Of a stretch of 64,000 nt of DNA, positions 47,817-60,003 are shown in pieces. Origin of the DNA: Manihot esculenta (taxonomy: Eukaryota > Streptophyta > Magnoliopsida > Malpighiales > Euphorbiaceae). Every line of letters begins with the position of its first letter. The stretch's first letter is position 1. Location of the stretch: assembly GCF_001659605.2 (NCBI RefSeq), contig NC_035170.2, positions 13,496,502-13,560,501 of the forward strand, read 5' to 3'. A program made the translations under genes and the position numbers. Under the pieces are notes generated by a model. That model was not told the DNA's origin, did not search any database, and saw only the letters and a list, made by a program, of their open reading frames with translations.

Positions 47817-48322
47817 TGATGTAACACAGTAATCACTCAAAGTAAGTCATGAGTTGTTACCTTAAGATAGGGTCATATGGCAAAGGTCTAATTAAATGAT
47901 ACGCGGTCACACGTTTGGAAAGGAAGACCTAGACACCGTAATTCTCAGTTCTTCATCAAGACTTGCCCTCTCTATAATAGGATGAGACTTCACAGAAAGT
48001 TACTGTTAGAGAACACAATCCAACAGATCCCTATTACACCTATAATCGCAGGATTCCATAACCACTAGCCAGTACCACTCAGATTTCCGGGAGATTTGAT
48101 AATCAACTCGACCTTCTTACAGCATAAAAGGTGATAAACATAGAGATTAAGGTACACATTCTTACACAATTATTCTTGAGTTTTAAGTAATTCATTACAC
48201 TTGTTCTTCTCTTTAATTCATTAATTTGAGTATCGGAGTGGCTGTCGTTGACACCAATCACCTCACTTTTTCGTTCTTACAGATTGACCAAATCGCAATA
48301 TAGTTTCGTTTGAGCCATATCA
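47817..48322 (+). repeat. Tat2 3' LTR
   Basis: It is preceded by a purine tract AGCGGGGGACAT, starts TGATGTAACACAG and ends GAGCCATATCA. It aligns with 8825-9335 along its length. The end of Tat2; host-like spacer follows. Confidence 0.78.
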
Positions 48323-49655
48323 ATAAAATACATTTAATTTCTATATTATTTTTAAATTAAAGAATTATATGTTTTATTAATAATATAAACTTTATAGATT
48401 ATATTATAATTTACTGTTAACTTATATAAATTTAAATTAGTCTTCTTGACGTGGCAATTTGAAAAAAAATTAATTTTACTATCCAAAATTTAAAATGGTA
48501 GGATATAAACGTTAATTATCACAAATATTTAATTTTTTTTTATCCAATAGCACATAGAAAAACATAAAACATATTGATTTTAAAGAATGTTTAAGATATG
48601 TTTTTGAAATTAATAGTTATGAAAAATAATAAACCTTGATATAATCTCTGAGTTTCATCGAATTTGTAATTTAGTACTTATATTTTAAAAAATGCATAAT
48701 TTAGTTAATTTATTTTTATTAAATTTAATTAATCCTTTTAACTATAAATAATTAACTAAAAATATTCGGCTTTATGTATATATATTAAAAAAATAATTAT
48801 AATCATCAGCGGAGAAGCTAAGATTTCAATTTAATGGGGTAAATTGTGATGCTTTTATGCTTTATAAATATAAATTTACTTTAATTTCTTTTTTATTATA
48901 AGTCATTTTATTTTTTTAAATATAATTTATTTATTAATTTACTATTACACTCTTTTTTTTTTGAAATGGTTATTACACTCATATTTAATATGTATTAAAT
49001 ATAAAATTTATTAGTTTTAAAATAATTTAGTAATTTTGTAATGTAAGTAAAAGATTAAACAATATTTATTACTTTAATTATGTTAAATACATTTTCAGAA
49101 TGTAAAAATAGAATTAAATCTATTTTTTAGAAAAAAATAACTTATGTATAAAAATTTGCAGAAAATATTTATACATGTCTTATCATAATGATTTAATTAT
49201 TAATATTATAAAAAAAACGTATTTCTTAGTATATATACCAAACAATATATAATGAACTCCTAATATTTAATTGCAAATCCAGCTTACTACGCAAAGCCAA
49301 TTTCAATGAGACTCTAACGACCTCCATGAACAATCATTTACAATCAGATGCATGGGCCCCACCCCCATTTCGTAACTGCAGTTTTACTTTTTACCTGTAA
49401 CTACTTACTAGACAGGTAAAACCGTAAAATGTAAAAAAACCGCAACAAGATCATCATCATTAATGCAACTGCGAACCAACAACACAAACCCTAGCTGGTG
49501 AACTACGTGTCGTCCAGATCTCAAATCCAAATCACACGCACTCCGGACCACACCCTCGAGAGCCCATGATCAACGTCCCAGATTGTTTGGTAGAGTGTGG
49601 GTCCTCCTCAAAGTTGCTGACCTTCCTTGCTGCTTAATCTCTCCAGAGGCTTTCG
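48323..49655. other. AT-rich spacer and distal promoter region of the arabinogalactan-protein gene
   Basis: No coding frame stands out. The last 350 bp become less AT-rich. They contain CTACGTGTCG (about 49503), an ACGT-core word of the kind bound by bZIP factors; its use here is inference. Confidence 0.5.
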
Positions 49656-49748
49656 CTATTTAATCATGCATCTTCGCTTGCTCTTTCACTCACTTCTCTC
49701 TCTTGCCGTTGTTCTCTCCTGTAGAGAGAGAAACTGGGATTAACGAAA
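49656..49748 (+). promoter_or_regulatory. Core promoter and 5' UTR of the arabinogalactan-protein gene
   Basis: TATA-like CTATTTAAT lies at 49656-49664, about 90 bp before the ATG. A pyrimidine-rich leader follows, with TCTCTCTCT (49695-49703) able to pair with AGAGAGAGA (49723-49731). The sequence before the start codon is AACGAAAATGAGG. Confidence 0.6.
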
Positions 49749-51139
49749 ATGAGGCATCAAAAAGCTGCAATCGTTGTTTCTTTGATCTGCATTGTTATTT
49801 CCGGCGTCGGAGGTCAATCTCCGCCTAATCCTCCGACGGCAACTCCAGCTCCTCCTACACCAACTACTCCTTCTCCCCCGACTAGCACTCCTGCTCCTCC
49901 AACTACCACTCCTCCTCCGGCTTCAGCTCCTCCACCAGTAACCCAATCTCCACCTCCTGCTACTCCTCCTCCAGTTTCAGCACCCCCACCGGCTACTCCT
50001 CCTCCTGTCAGCTCTCCACCGCCTGCATCTCCTCCCCCCGCAACTCCACCTCCAGCGTCTCCTCCACCTGCTACTCCACCTCCTGCTTCTCCTCCACCTG
50101 CAACTCCACCGCCAGCATCTCCTCCTCCAGCAACTCCACCACCAGCATCTCCTCCTCCTGCTACACCACCACCAGCAACTCCTCCTCCTGCTACTCCACC
50201 ACCTGCTCAGGTTCCAGCTCCTGCTCCAAGCAAGAAGAAGCTGAAGGCTCCAGCTCCATCTCCATTGGCGCCGAGTCCACCAGCACCACCAACGGAGGCT
50301 CCTGCGCCTAGCTTGGGTTCAATATCCCCAGGACCAGCAGGCACAGATGTGGTACGTACTTCTATCTTCGCCTCATCATATTCGCTAACTTATATTAGCT
50401 TCTCTCTAAAGTGCGCCTTTGTGTTCAATGCACATTTGATCCATGCCCTTTTTCACTCGGCCCAAATCCAACTATTCTTTTTTTTTTTTTTCAAAATTAT
50501 TTAGACGTTGAATTATATAGGAATGTACTGTTCACTTCAAACCATAATAACGATTAAATAAAATTAATTTAAAATTTTAATTCAATTTAATATTAATTTT
50601 AATCCGATTTAAAAAATTTAATTATTTTGATAAAAAAAATTTAACAAAATCGAATCCAACCAAGTGCTCAGTAATATTATATTATTTTAATAATATATAA
50701 AAATTAAACTCTAATTGAAATATTTTGATTCAACATTAGTAAAAGTTTAAAAATTTTTTATAAAGTTTAACGGATCAAATCAAATTTAATCATACCAGTT
50801 TAATTTAATTCGGTTCCTATTATTTCAGTTCTGTTTTTATTAATACTAAAATTTCAATTTTCTAACTCAATTAAGTTTATTCTTAAATTAAATCGGTGAA
50901 TTCTGATTCCTATAATTATACTACAAAATTATAATAATGTGTTAACATAGTAATTATACTACAAAATTATAATAATGTGTTCACATAGTTTCGATTTGGA
51001 CAATAATCATGAGATAATAATAATAATGGGTATTGTTTGCAAAATGTAATTGCAGAGTGGAGTAGAGAGGCTATTTTCAATGGAGAAGATGGTTGGGAGG
51101 TTGGTGTTCGGATTGACTATATACGTGTGGCTGCTTTAG
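49749..51139 (+). CDS. Arabinogalactan protein with a short Lys cluster, GPI-anchored type, two exons
   Basis: A cell-surface proteoglycan core of 228 residues after joining exon 1 (49749-50351, 201 codons) to exon 2 (51056-51139). The intron 50352-51055 has GT..AG ends (GTACGT / TTGCAG) and phase 0. Signal peptide about 1-22 (IVVSLICIVISGVGG). Residues 23-160 are Pro/Ala/Ser/Thr-rich with AP, SP and TP dipeptides that would be hydroxylated and glycosylated; 91-140 hold about five copies of PPASPPPATP. A Lys cluster KKKLK is at 162-166. Exon 2 gives SGVERLFSMEK then a hydrophobic tail LVFGLTIYVWLL, the expected GPI-attachment signal. It resembles the AGP17/18/19 group in layout, but the Lys patch is small. 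SPPPP extensin motifs and Tyr cross-link motifs are absent. Confidence 0.9.
50352..51055 (+). other. Intron of the arabinogalactan-protein gene (704 bp)
   Basis: AT-rich, with canonical borders. It separates the glycosylated ectodomain from the GPI signal. Reading into it gives a false longer frame to 50504, which lacks a GPI tail. Confidence 0.85.
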
Positions 51140-51500
51140 ACATGGCTCTCAGAATATCTCAGCTTCGTTAATTTTTTCTTTTTTACTTAATTTGAAGTTT
51201 ATGATGATGTTATATTTTGGCTATATATATATAGAGAGAGAGAGAGTAATGGCTGCCATTTTAGCCTGTGTTGGGATGATGTGTGTATTTGATTTTGAGA
51301 TCATACATACATTGGGTTGCATTCTTTGGGAGAATTTTGGGGAAAGCTTTTGTATTGGATGGGAGGAAATTACTTGTATTGTATCTTGTATTTGCTGTTC
51401 ATAGCTTCTCTTTTATCTCATTTATTATATTTCTTTTCACTGCTCATTCTTTTATCACCAAAAAGAAAAAAACCATATATTGAAAAAAAAATTACTGAAC
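51140..51500 (+). other. Probable 3' UTR of the arabinogalactan-protein gene, with (TA)n(GA)n microsatellite
   Basis: Follows the TAG at 51137-51139. The run TATATATATATAGAGAGAGAGAGAG lies at about 51222-51246, a likely polymorphic marker. The exact poly(A) site is not clear. Short frames here are not supported. Confidence 0.5.
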
Positions 51501-53800
51501 TAAAAAATTAGAGTAAAAGGATTAATTTGAATTTGAAAAAGGTAACAATAAATATTAAAATTTTAAATTTTAAATTTTAAAATTTTTCTATTATTGTGAT
51601 AATTGGAAAATATTTAATTTTATTATTTAATATATAAAATTTTTACTATAAATATTAATTAACACAAAATTTTTTGTTTAATAGCCAACAAAAAAATCGA
51701 AAATTTTAAATTTTGTGCTAATTTATCCTAAATTAGATAAATTACAAATTAAACTCTAATTGAATTAGACCAATATTAACAAGGTAGGTGATGGAGAGGT
51801 ATCATTAAAAAAATTTCAACAATTCATTTTTTTTTGGTAGTTTTCCTTCCTTTTTAATATTTAAAATTTTTACCATCTTAATATTACGAGTATGTGATTG
51901 GCATTATAACTTTAAAAAGAACTCAAATTTTGATAACTCAACAACTAGATCACAAAAGATGAACTACCCCTCATTCGAAGAACCCTGTCTTGGGTGGTTT
52001 GATTGCTATTGACGGTGGTTTGTTAGGTGATCTTTTCCAAACGGCAGTGGCTATAGTATAGAAGAGTCATATTTCTAGGTTTCCTGATTTAGGAGGATTG
52101 ATTTGTGGTTGAGTTCTCTAGTTCAATTTCTTTGATTTGAGTAGCGGATTGGTCCAAGACTGTGTTTTATTTTCTCTACTCAACTTTTTGCTCCAAAGGA
52201 TTAATAGAAAATCTCTAAAAAAAATACTAAGAATGCTTTATCTCGTTTGTTTTCCAACTTAAATATTTTCGAAATAAAATATCTATTCAATCACATGTAT
52301 TAAATAATCTAATACATTATGACGTCAAAACACACTTTATACTCACACTAAAGAAATAAAAATAAATAAAATCTATTGAATAAAAAAATTTTAATATTTA
52401 TAAATTTTCACCTTTATATACCAACCTTAAAATCTTAAACAATCAATCTTTTCACATTTATCTTAGTTTTAATTATTTATCTTAATTAATTTTAATTAAA
52501 ATATTTTTAATTTACGTGTCTATATAAAATTTTTCTTAAAAGGTTTACGGGATAAAAAAATAAAAAAATTTATATTAGTTTATATTTATATCTAAAATGT
52601 TAAATTTTAGATAATAAAACTATTTTTTTTTCTATTTTATCTCAAAAGGATTAAATTAAATCTAAAAAATTATCAAAAAATTATAATATAATCTCTATTT
52701 ACTAATAAAATAGTCCTTAAAATATATATTCTTATTTCAATAATGTCTTTTTTTGTTAATCCCATTATTTACTTCTCTTTTTTTTTTTTTACACACATAT
52801 TATTATTTAATAAAAATTTAAAATATAAAAAATTATAATATAAAATATAGTTTTTTATCGAATAAACCAATAAATTAATATATATCACAAATTTACTTAT
52901 TATATACGTAAATAAAATAAAAATATTAAATATCTCAAATAATTTACAAGACACAAGGTTAATATATCTTTTTATAAAAATCATAGAAGAATATTTTATA
53001 TACTAAAACATATAATATTTTATTTTATTTTATATTATTAATATACGTAAATAAAATATTTTATTTTGTTTTATATTATTTTATTTTATATTATTAATAT
53101 GAAATATAATTTTTCATAGATTAAAAATACATACATAATAATTTATAATTGTGAGTATAAATTTTCAATAAAATACTTTAATACATAATATTTATATGTG
53201 GTATTTTATGTAGTGAAAATTTTATTTTTAATAAATATTTATTTAATATTATATATAATAAATATAAAATAAAATACTTTCAATATAAATTTAAATTAAA
53301 GGACTATAGATTTATTAATATGAAACTTTAGGAATTATATTATAATTTATCACTAACTTTTTCAGATTCAATTTAGTTCTCTTAGTTATAATTATAATAA
53401 ATTAAAAAATATTTAGTTTTATTATCTAAAATTTAAAATTTTAAATATAAATATGAATTAATTTAAATGTTTAGATTTTTTTATTTAATAGGGTTTTTGA
53501 TGAATAATCCTAAGTGACATGATTTGTAAACTAAAAATTTTTTGTTTAAAATTAATTAGGTCAGATGGCTAAAATAGAAAAATGTGAAATGATTAACTTT
53601 ATTGTCAAATATTTTAATATTAAAATATAAAATATTAGAATATAAATGTAAAAATGGTAAAAATTTGAATTTTTTATTTAATAAATAATAATAATTGTGA
53701 TAGTTTATCGATAAACAGTATTAATTTATTAATTATTTTTTAATAATATAATCGATAAATTTTATTGTTATTTTTTATTATTATTTTTTTAATAGTTAGA
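51500..53800. other. Long AT-rich intergenic spacer, no gene seen
   Basis: Very AT-rich, dense stops, poly-A/T runs. I see no coding pattern, terminal repeats or duplications. The frame 52769-52984 is AT filler. Confidence 0.6.
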
Positions 53801-54830
53801 AAACATAGTGCACTACTACCTTCCTATGATACTTCAAGATGGCCTCTTACAGTTGATTCCTTCTTCCTTTCTTCATTGCTTTGTCAATTTTGAGCGTGGA
53901 TTTTGATTTAGAAGCTCGCAATCTTTTTGCAGTTGCGACCTTTACCTCCAATGTCCAATTTGCAATAATGCTTGCATTTTCCACCATCCTAAATCTCCCA
54001 CAATCCATATTGCAGAGCTTAGCAGCCACTCAACCTTCTTTGCCTAGACCCACATGGCCTCCACTTTCTAGCTTGCCCACCATGGCTTGTTATCCCAAAG
54101 CACCTAGCCTCCATTGCTAAGCTTCCCCCATGTAATATCCTTACAACGTTTCTCTCTATCCCATTTCTCTTCCCTTTCCCCTAACAAGCTGGAAATTAAA
54201 CGATGAGTTTTGACTGTATTTTCACCATTTCATTCGAGCATTTAATATTATACTATTAGAAGTTTATATCTCTTACTCATGTCTCTTATCATTTTCTTCA
54301 TGTTTCAAATTTGCATATAAGAAAAAAAAATCAAAACTTTTTCATGACTTGCGATTTTATTTAAATCTTTTAACTTTTGATATAAATAGCCAAATTTTTA
54401 AAAGGTGAAAAATTGCTATCCAATTTTCAAATGGAATATGAGAGGAATATCCCATGCCAAATGGCTTTATTTATAATTTATTACAAGATACGCATCCAAA
54501 TTTTCAAATGGAATGTGTGAGGAGCGTACCAAATGCTCAGATTGCATGCCACATGACTTTATCTAATGACTAACCCATCAAAATATAATTAGCAAAATCT
54601 TGAATCAAGGGTTAAAATATGAGCAGCAGCAGGTGTTATTTATTACCTAAGAGAGTTAAATTTTGAGCTGAATGTTATCAGAATATGCATAGACAACTTG
54701 AGTACTTTCAACAATACCAGCAACTGGTTCGTGCTCTTTTTAGAAGTGCTCGGACTAAGCGACTTGTAAATGGATCACTAACCCTGATCATGGACCACCA
54801 TAATAATTTTATTGATACTTTCTAGTAAAT
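53800..54830. other. Unassigned segment with a GC-richer patch
   Basis: The patch 53820-54190 is less AT-rich and open on both strands: plus 53881-54120, and minus 53847-54029 (MAAKLCNMDCGRFRMV...). A second open run is at 54670-54826 (HRQLEYFQQYQQLVRALF). I recognise none of these. They could be gene fragments, unsequenced-family repeat or chance. Confidence 0.3.
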
Positions 54831-55573
54831 AAAATCTTAAAATAACATAGTTCAATATTTATGGATTCAGTATAAAAGCTTAAATTTTCGGTATCAAATC
54901 ATAAAAAGGACTCGACTTCAAGGGTGTCGAATCATTCAAAGGATTCGGTCTAAGAAAACCGAATCCCAAAGGATTCAATCAACAAAGTCAATCCATAAAG
55001 ATTCAGTCTTCACCTAATGAATCCCTCAGGCAATGACCGCGTCCCAAGAGATTCGGCCAAGACCGTCGAATCCCAAGGGATTTGATAGTGATTTGGCAAA
55101 AGTTGTCGAATGCCAAGGGATTTGGATAAGATCACAAAATCCTAAGGGATTCAGTAGTGATTTAACAAAGATTACCGAATCCGAGAATTCAGTCTTGAAA
55201 TACCAAGAACACGGATTCGACAAGTATCGTTGAAACCACAGATTTGGCAGTCAAAGCCGAATCTGTGGGTTCAGCAAGCATCAACAGACGAACCAGTGAA
55301 GGCCGAATTCTTCGGTCTTGGTGTTAATCCTAAATCAAATCTCCAAGAAACACTGAAAAATAAAAGATGACTCAAAGAGTCCGTATTCCTAATGGATTCT
55401 GAGTCCCACTTTGATTACAAGACAAAGATCATAAGAGCCTATAAGAAATGAGCATCTCAGGTACGTCACTCTCTCAAGTAATTTTTCTGATAGCCTCGTG
55501 ATCAATCTGACTGAAGCATAAGCCAACCCATCCAGTATTCTCTTTGCTCTTACCAGTTTATATCTGGCGTTTC
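54830..55573 (+). repeat. Tat3 5' LTR-like region, with GGATTCGG/CCGAATCC repeats
   Basis: This runs into the Tat3 leader once LTR7 is removed. Its core (54911-55320) is built from repeated short words such as CCGAATCCCAA(A/G)GGATT and their decayed forms. The 5' boundary is unclear. The continuation 57592-57625 ends AACAACATCA. Confidence 0.6.
55569..55573. other. Target-site duplication of LTR7 (GTTTC)
   Basis: GTTTC precedes the TG at 55574 and recurs at 57592-57596 after the CA at 57591. Confidence 0.95.
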
Positions 55574-57591
55574 TGTAATACCCGGCTAGATTCCGACATC
55601 GGAATCCCTACCTTCCGGCGGAATCTCTGTTGGAATCTGGAATTTTGATGATGCCAGAGTCTTCTAGAGGGGCAAAGTGTGTTTTCTAAAATGTTTTTAC
55701 TGATTTCATGGTTTTAAATGAAAAAGAATTGAGTTTTGAAAAGAAAAGACCAATGAGGCATTTGACAGGTTCAGCCGCCGAAAGTGAAGTTCGGCCGCCG
55801 AACATGGGAAGGTTTCGGGAGCGCTTTTGGCCTCCGAAAGCTTTGTTTGAATGAACCAAGGTTCAGCCGCCGAACCTCATGTTCGGCCACCGAACATGCA
55901 TGAGTTTAGGGGGCACATTAGGCTGCCGAAGGTTGTTGACCAGGCCACCTATAAAGAGCCCTCAGATCGGAAATGGGCGAGTTTTCTCCCCATTCTCGAG
56001 CTCAGGTGAGTTTATGCCCTCCTTTGGTCGTTTTCATGTTTTCTCTACCCATCCCTCAAGTTTTTCATGAGTCCTACCTTTGTTTTGAAGTTTTGAAGCT
56101 TAAATAGGAGTTTTGGGGTGTTTGGAAGGCTTGGGAGGCTTGTATGCATAAGAGGCTAAGTTCTGGATGAACTCAGGTTCGGCCGCCGAACCTGCCTGTG
56201 GATGCATGGTTTGGCCGCCTAACCTTGCCCCCGAAAGTTGAGTTTTGGCTTGAAAGTAGACTTTCGGCCGCCGAAGGAAGGTTCGGCCGCCGAAAGTGCC
56301 TGACTTTCTTCTCTGGAGAGGGACTTTAGGCCGCCGAAGGTGCCGCCGAAAGTGCCCGAGTTTCGTCTCTGGAGAGAGGGTTCAGCCGCCGAAGGTGCCG
56401 CCGAAAGTGCCCTGTCTAGCCTTTTCATGGTTGTTTCCTATGCATGTTTTGGTGATGTTTTAGGGGGTTTTTGGGTAGTTGTTTATGAGTTGTTTAGAGT
56501 GTGTTTGGCACCTCACTGGAGTCTACCTGTGTAGGATCAGACCCAAGGAACCAAGGTGTTTGGCAGTGTTAGTTGCTCCAGAGTCAGTCCAGAACTAGTC
56601 AAAGGTGAGTAGAACATAACTCTTTTAATATTAAAGAAATTAAATGTTTAAAGCACGTTCATGCATCACGAATACCATGTTATGTAATAGGCTGTTGCAT
56701 TAGAGATCACGAATATGTCGCATTGCATAATACGATGATGATGATGTGGATGGATTTTGGATGATCCATTAGCCCTCAGTATGACATGATATGACACGAT
56801 ATGACATGTATGACATGATATATAATGGAAAGACCAGGTGAGGTCGTATCGCCCCTGGCATAGAGGAAGAGAAGTCCAGGTGTGGCCGTATCGCCCCTGG
56901 CATAGAGTATGTGAAGTCCAGGCGTGGCCGTATCGCCCCTGGCATAGAGCATTGCTGAACTTGTTATGATATGACATCTATATGTAGAGGGCTATTGGTG
57001 ACAAATTCATCCTTGATGTGTATTGTTTGTGATGTGATGCATATCATGAAAGCATATGATATAATAAACTGTTTTCCTATTTAGTTTTGCTCACTGGGCT
57101 TTTTAGCTCACCCCTCTCCCCTAACCCCAGGTTTGCAGGGACAGAGATAGTTCAGGAGGTCAGCAGGTTATGGCTATGGTTATGATGTGTAATAGAATAG
57201 TAGTGGACATGATGTAATGTAAGGGTATGTATTGATGTAAAAGAGTTGTATTGAAAAATGTTATTATGTAATATGCTCAGAGTTATAGTATTGTGCTTAG
57301 CCCGAGTTGGATAATCCCTTTATACATAAGTTTTATATTATGTTGATATGTATGTTGGACCGAGTTTGACCTAGGGTATGCTGACCTTAGGGGTTCTATG
57401 AGTTCAGTCATAGTGCATACACAGGTCAAGTTTGGTAAAGGTAAAGTTTTAAATGTTTTCTGGAAATGTTTGATCATGTTTGGGATTATACCAATTGTAC
57501 AGGATGTATGTTTGGCTTGCTACGGGTCCCGGCGGCCTTAAGCCGATCTGGATCCTAGCGCCGGTAGCGGTCCGATTTTCGGGCTGTTACA
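55574..57591 (+). repeat. Solo LTR7, Tekay-type (2018 bp)
   Basis: It runs TGTAATACCCGGCTAG to CGGGCTGTTACA with perfect GTTTC duplication. GCC-rich blocks are at 55765-55935 and 56175-56415. The minisatellite at 56826-56950 has three units of about 37 bp (GGCCGTATCGCCCCTGGCAT). It splits the Tat3 5' LTR. Confidence 0.95.
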
Positions 57592-58521
57592 GTTTCAACC
57601 CATAAAAGAGATTAAAACAACATCATTGGCGTCATTTGTGGAAAACCTCCTTTTGAAAATCTCGCAAAACAAAAAATAAATTTTCGTGATTGTTGTTTTA
57701 TCTCCCACAATGGCATCTCTGACCTAGTTGACATTGCCGCTAGCAACATGTATCATCCCAATAGCAATCAAACCACTATTACTCAAAAATTTCCAAACCA
57801 GGAAAATGCAGAGGAAGCACTTCTTATCTAGACAATAACTTTTGGAGAAATTGAGGGTTATGCGAGCAAAGATCCATCGAAGAGAAGGGTCCGATAACCC
57901 TTTAGGTGCTCAGAACCTCAGGGAAGCTAAAGATGTTGCAAGTGAGAAGCACACTGAGAAATCGACTGAGAGTATTTGGGTTGGCCCTTGGATATAGATT
58001 GGGCAATAGAGGGCATGAAAAGAAAAGGGGATACAGTGAAAAGAAAAGGGAGTACCAGGATGAAGATTTTGGTGTTGGAGATGCTTTCCCTTTATCGGCT
58101 GAAATATTAGTCGAGCCCTCCCTCCAAATTTAAACTCACGAACTTGGATAAATATGATGGAAAAACTGATCCCAGAAGCCACCACCTATCTAACTTTTGT
58201 TCAACAATGCTGCACGAAGACATTAACGACTTGATCCTGCGTCGAGTCTTTCCTTCTATCTTAATCGGACTAGCTCAGAAATTGTACCAATACCTCCCAC
58301 CTTATTCAATTCACAATTTCAAACAGTTAACCCAAAACTTCAAACAATGTTTCATCACCTGTATTCCCCCTAAGAAGTTGTCATCAGATCTAGAGAAAGT
58401 CCAACAAAGTGAGAATGAATCACTCCGGAGTTGTATCGACAGGTTGAATGCTAAAGTCATTTAGGTGGACCATTTGAATATGAAACAACCTGTGAAGCAA
58501 ATAAAAAAGGATGCCGAAGTT

Positions 58522-58526
58522 CCAAG
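58522..58526. other. Target-site duplication of copia solo LTR (CCAAG)
   Basis: CCAAG at 58522-58526 and at 60004-60008, directly outside the inverted ends. Confidence 0.92.
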
Positions 58527-60003
58527 TATTAGGAAACCCACAGATTACTGCAACCCAAACACGCAGCGGAAAAACAAAAAAATCTTTGTTCCCCTGCCAG
58601 GATCTAAGTGCTTCATTTATTTTGAAAAGAAGGATATGAGACTAACCTGTTAGACTCGACAAGAAGATACAATTCCAGACTTAAGGTGCTGCTTTTTCAA
58701 CGAACACCTTCAATAGTATCCACATAAACATTTTTTATCCTTCTAGAGTGCTAGCTCTCTCAAAGATGGATAAGCTATGTGTTTTTCCAATCTACAGCTC
58801 AAAACAATTTTTTAAAAAACGTTAACCCCCACATTCGCAGCAGGAGTTTTATACGTTTTAAGTATTTTTGTTTTTCCATAATTCTTTTCGTCAAAAAGTT
58901 GTGTTTATCACCCACTATCACAATCTCGCAGATACTCAAATATCTTATGTGATAGAGTTGTGTTCATAACCAACTATCACCTATCACAATCTCGCAGATA
59001 CTCAAATATCTATGTGATAGATTCCTTTATCTGTAATAGTTACAGATAGACTGCAGATCATTTTAAATATTATTATCTTATAATAATAAATAATTAATAT
59101 TAATAATAATATCTTTATTATTATTAATTATACTAATAGGCTTTTAGTCCATTAATATGACATAACACATCAATAATATTCTTTTGTGTGTGACCCAATA
59201 GGCTCATATTAATTGACAATAGGCCCAGTCCCACAAGGCCCATAAATCATAAGCGGCCTCTAGCAAGACATTATGATTAACCAACTAATATGAGGATCGA
59301 TAGTCCGATAAAGCCTAATAAATAGAACATGTATTAATCGCTTTGTCACACGATATCTAGTTTGAACATAAGTCTTAGTCAATGTCAAACTTATGATTTC
59401 TCGATCTCTAAGTAGACTGATAAAATCAAATGATATTGATCACACTATCAATTCATTTGAGTACGACCATTCATTTCTCAGTCTCACTTATCGAGGGACC
59501 CAGAAGATATCTCTCTTAAAGAGAGGGATAAATTCTATCTTGATTGCTCAATATCCTCTACATAATTTCTATCATGCTCAATCATAACTTTTATGATTGT
59601 CCGATTAAAGACAATGTTTGGTTATGTCAAAACATAACAGTTCTTATGTTGGAAACTATGACAATCTCAAATCAAAGGATTAAGACATAACTATTTTGAG
59701 ATTCACTTATGACAGTAATCCATGTAGTGATCTCAATGCGGGTCCATCCAATACTTTGTTCCCTAACAAATATCTATGATTATTGAATTATATCAACATA
59801 TACATAATCATCTCATGCTTATCAATCAATAATCATACTAGTTATATTTATTATTATCAACATAATAATAAGTAACCAAGGATGTTAATCATTATTATGT
59901 AACATGCAAACAAATAATAATGATAATAAAAACATCTTTTATTAATAACCAAAACGACATACAAAAAGGTTCAAGATAATGGTCTAGGGAAAATACACTA
60001 ACA
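58527..60003 (-). repeat. Solo Ty1/copia-type LTR (1477 bp)
   Basis: Ends are TATTAG (left) and CTAACA (right), that is TGTTAG/CTAACA with one substitution, flanked by the CCAAG duplication. On the minus strand it begins TGTTAGTGTATTTTCCCTAG and ends CCGCTGCGTGTTTGGGTTGC..., a layout common in copia LTRs. No internal genes. Short frames here (58465-58653, 59393-59587) are not real. Confidence 0.85.

Noticed and set aside
49749..50504. Single-exon reading of the arabinogalactan-protein gene (251 residues)
   Set aside because: It runs into an AT-rich intron; splicing 50351/51056 gives a GPI tail in frame, as expected of the family.
49749..51139. Extensin instead of arabinogalactan protein
   Set aside because: No SPPPP blocks or Tyr cross-link motifs; AP/SP/TP spacing and the GPI tail favour an arabinogalactan protein.
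58465..58653. 62-residue frame after Tat3 gag
   Set aside because: It crosses the left end of the copia solo LTR at 58527, so it joins unrelated sequences.
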